From NCBI GenBank assembly GCA_002427735.1, contig DIYP01000005.1, forward strand, positions 1 to 64,000: 64,000 nt of DNA. Reading direction: 5' to 3'. Positions 63,807 to 64,000 of the stretch are shown here, in pieces. Each line of letters begins with the position of its first letter. Position 1 is the stretch's first letter. The stretch is from Flavobacteriales bacterium UBA6051. Lineage in GTDB: Bacteria > Bacteroidota > Bacteroidia > Flavobacteriales_D > Crocinitomicaceae. Both the position numbers and the translations under genes were made by a program. Under the pieces are notes generated by a model that made no database searches, was not told where the DNA came from, and was given only the letters and a program-made list of their open reading frames with translations.

Positions 63807-63951
63807 GTGCCACTTTCTTTATTGGGCGCGTTTTGCATTTCATCTTACGTCATCGCATCCTCTAACTTTTCGTATTTTTAGCGCGTTTAACCATGGCTAT
63901 GCGAACACTAAAAGCAATGAATTTTAGTGAACTGTTCGCTAATTATTCTGA

Positions 63952-64000
63952 ATGCAAAAGAAATTTATTTCCAACCTTGCGTTGATGGTTCTTCTCAATT
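63952..64000 (+). CDS. Start of a secreted protein gene, cut by the window end
   Basis: ATG at 63952 opens a reading frame of 16 codons to the window edge encoding MQKKFISNLALMVLLN, a positively charged start followed by a hydrophobic stretch, as in a signal peptide. An overlapping frame at 63893 stops at 63987 and is not credible. Nothing more can be said of the product. Confidence 0.5.
   Translation, partial: MQKKFISNLALMVLLN

Noticed and set aside
63893..63987. Short reading frame beginning MAMRTLKAMNF
   Set aside because: It stops after about 30 codons and overlaps the more credible signal-peptide start at 63952.
1..64000. CRISPR arrays, tRNA and rRNA genes, insertion sequences
   Set aside because: I looked for direct-repeat arrays, cloverleaf sequences and transposase genes and found none; the intergenic gaps are short apart from the two described.

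Overview
The window is from a chromosome of a Bacteroidota bacterium, most likely Flavobacteriales-like (the order is an inference; no rRNA is present). The evidence is low GC, giant secreted RHS/PKD proteins, a type IX secretion (T9SS) sorting tail on the Kelch protein at 35286-36455, a SprA-like outer-membrane barrel at 56772-60224, and promoters with the Bacteroidota -7 element TAnnTTTG. I saw no tRNA, rRNA, CRISPR array or insertion sequence.

Region 1 (1-25.8 kb, minus strand) is one very long operon of nine genes, read from 25633 leftwards. It encodes a small exported protein, a 1759-residue adhesin-like protein, a membrane-anchored OmpH/Skp-like protein, a lipoprotein, a 2037-residue RHS/SpvB-type protein, a small secreted protein, a 1444-residue protein like the front half of giant Bacteroidota RHS proteins, an S74 (tail-fibre chaperone) protein, and a PKD-RHS protein whose C-terminus lies beyond base 1. 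Region 2 (26-30.6 kb, plus strand) holds a membrane zinc-finger protein paired with a secreted metalloprotease, then an operon of a six-cysteine secreted peptide, a propeller-like lipoprotein and a thioredoxin-like lipoprotein. Region 3 (30.6-34.8 kb) has a MarR regulator, a sodium/solute symporter, a group II PLP decarboxylase and a cysteine dioxygenase. The last two could together convert cysteine to hypotaurine. Region 4 (35-38.4 kb) has a solo LuxR-type HTH protein, a Kelch protein, a lone tyrosine recombinase and a NarL-type response regulator.

Region 5 (38.5-49.8 kb, minus strand) is a 13-gene, almost entirely overlapping operon for a type II secretion-like machine: GspD, E, F, a minimal prepilin peptidase, four pseudopilin-like proteins, L/M/C-like inner-membrane parts, an Fn3-like lipoprotein and a MORN-type protein. 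Region 6 (50.3-64 kb) is more housekeeping: oligopeptidase B-like peptidase, Era, Der, a TonB-like protein, a large barrel protein, NlpC/P60, OmpH, and a histidine kinase/OmpR-type regulator pair.

The most interesting signal is in the intergenic DNA. A near-palindromic box, best copy ACGGGTTTTTACGT, found three times identically and in several degenerate copies, lies in front of the RHS operon, the zinc-finger/protease pair, the cysteine-rich peptide operon, the solo HTH gene, the recombinase gene and the type II secretion operon. In all six cases a TAnnTTTG-like -7 element begins 35-39 bases downstream of the box start. This predicts one regulon joining the accessory systems of the window under an activator that is probably LuxR-like. 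I did not find it in front of the housekeeping genes.
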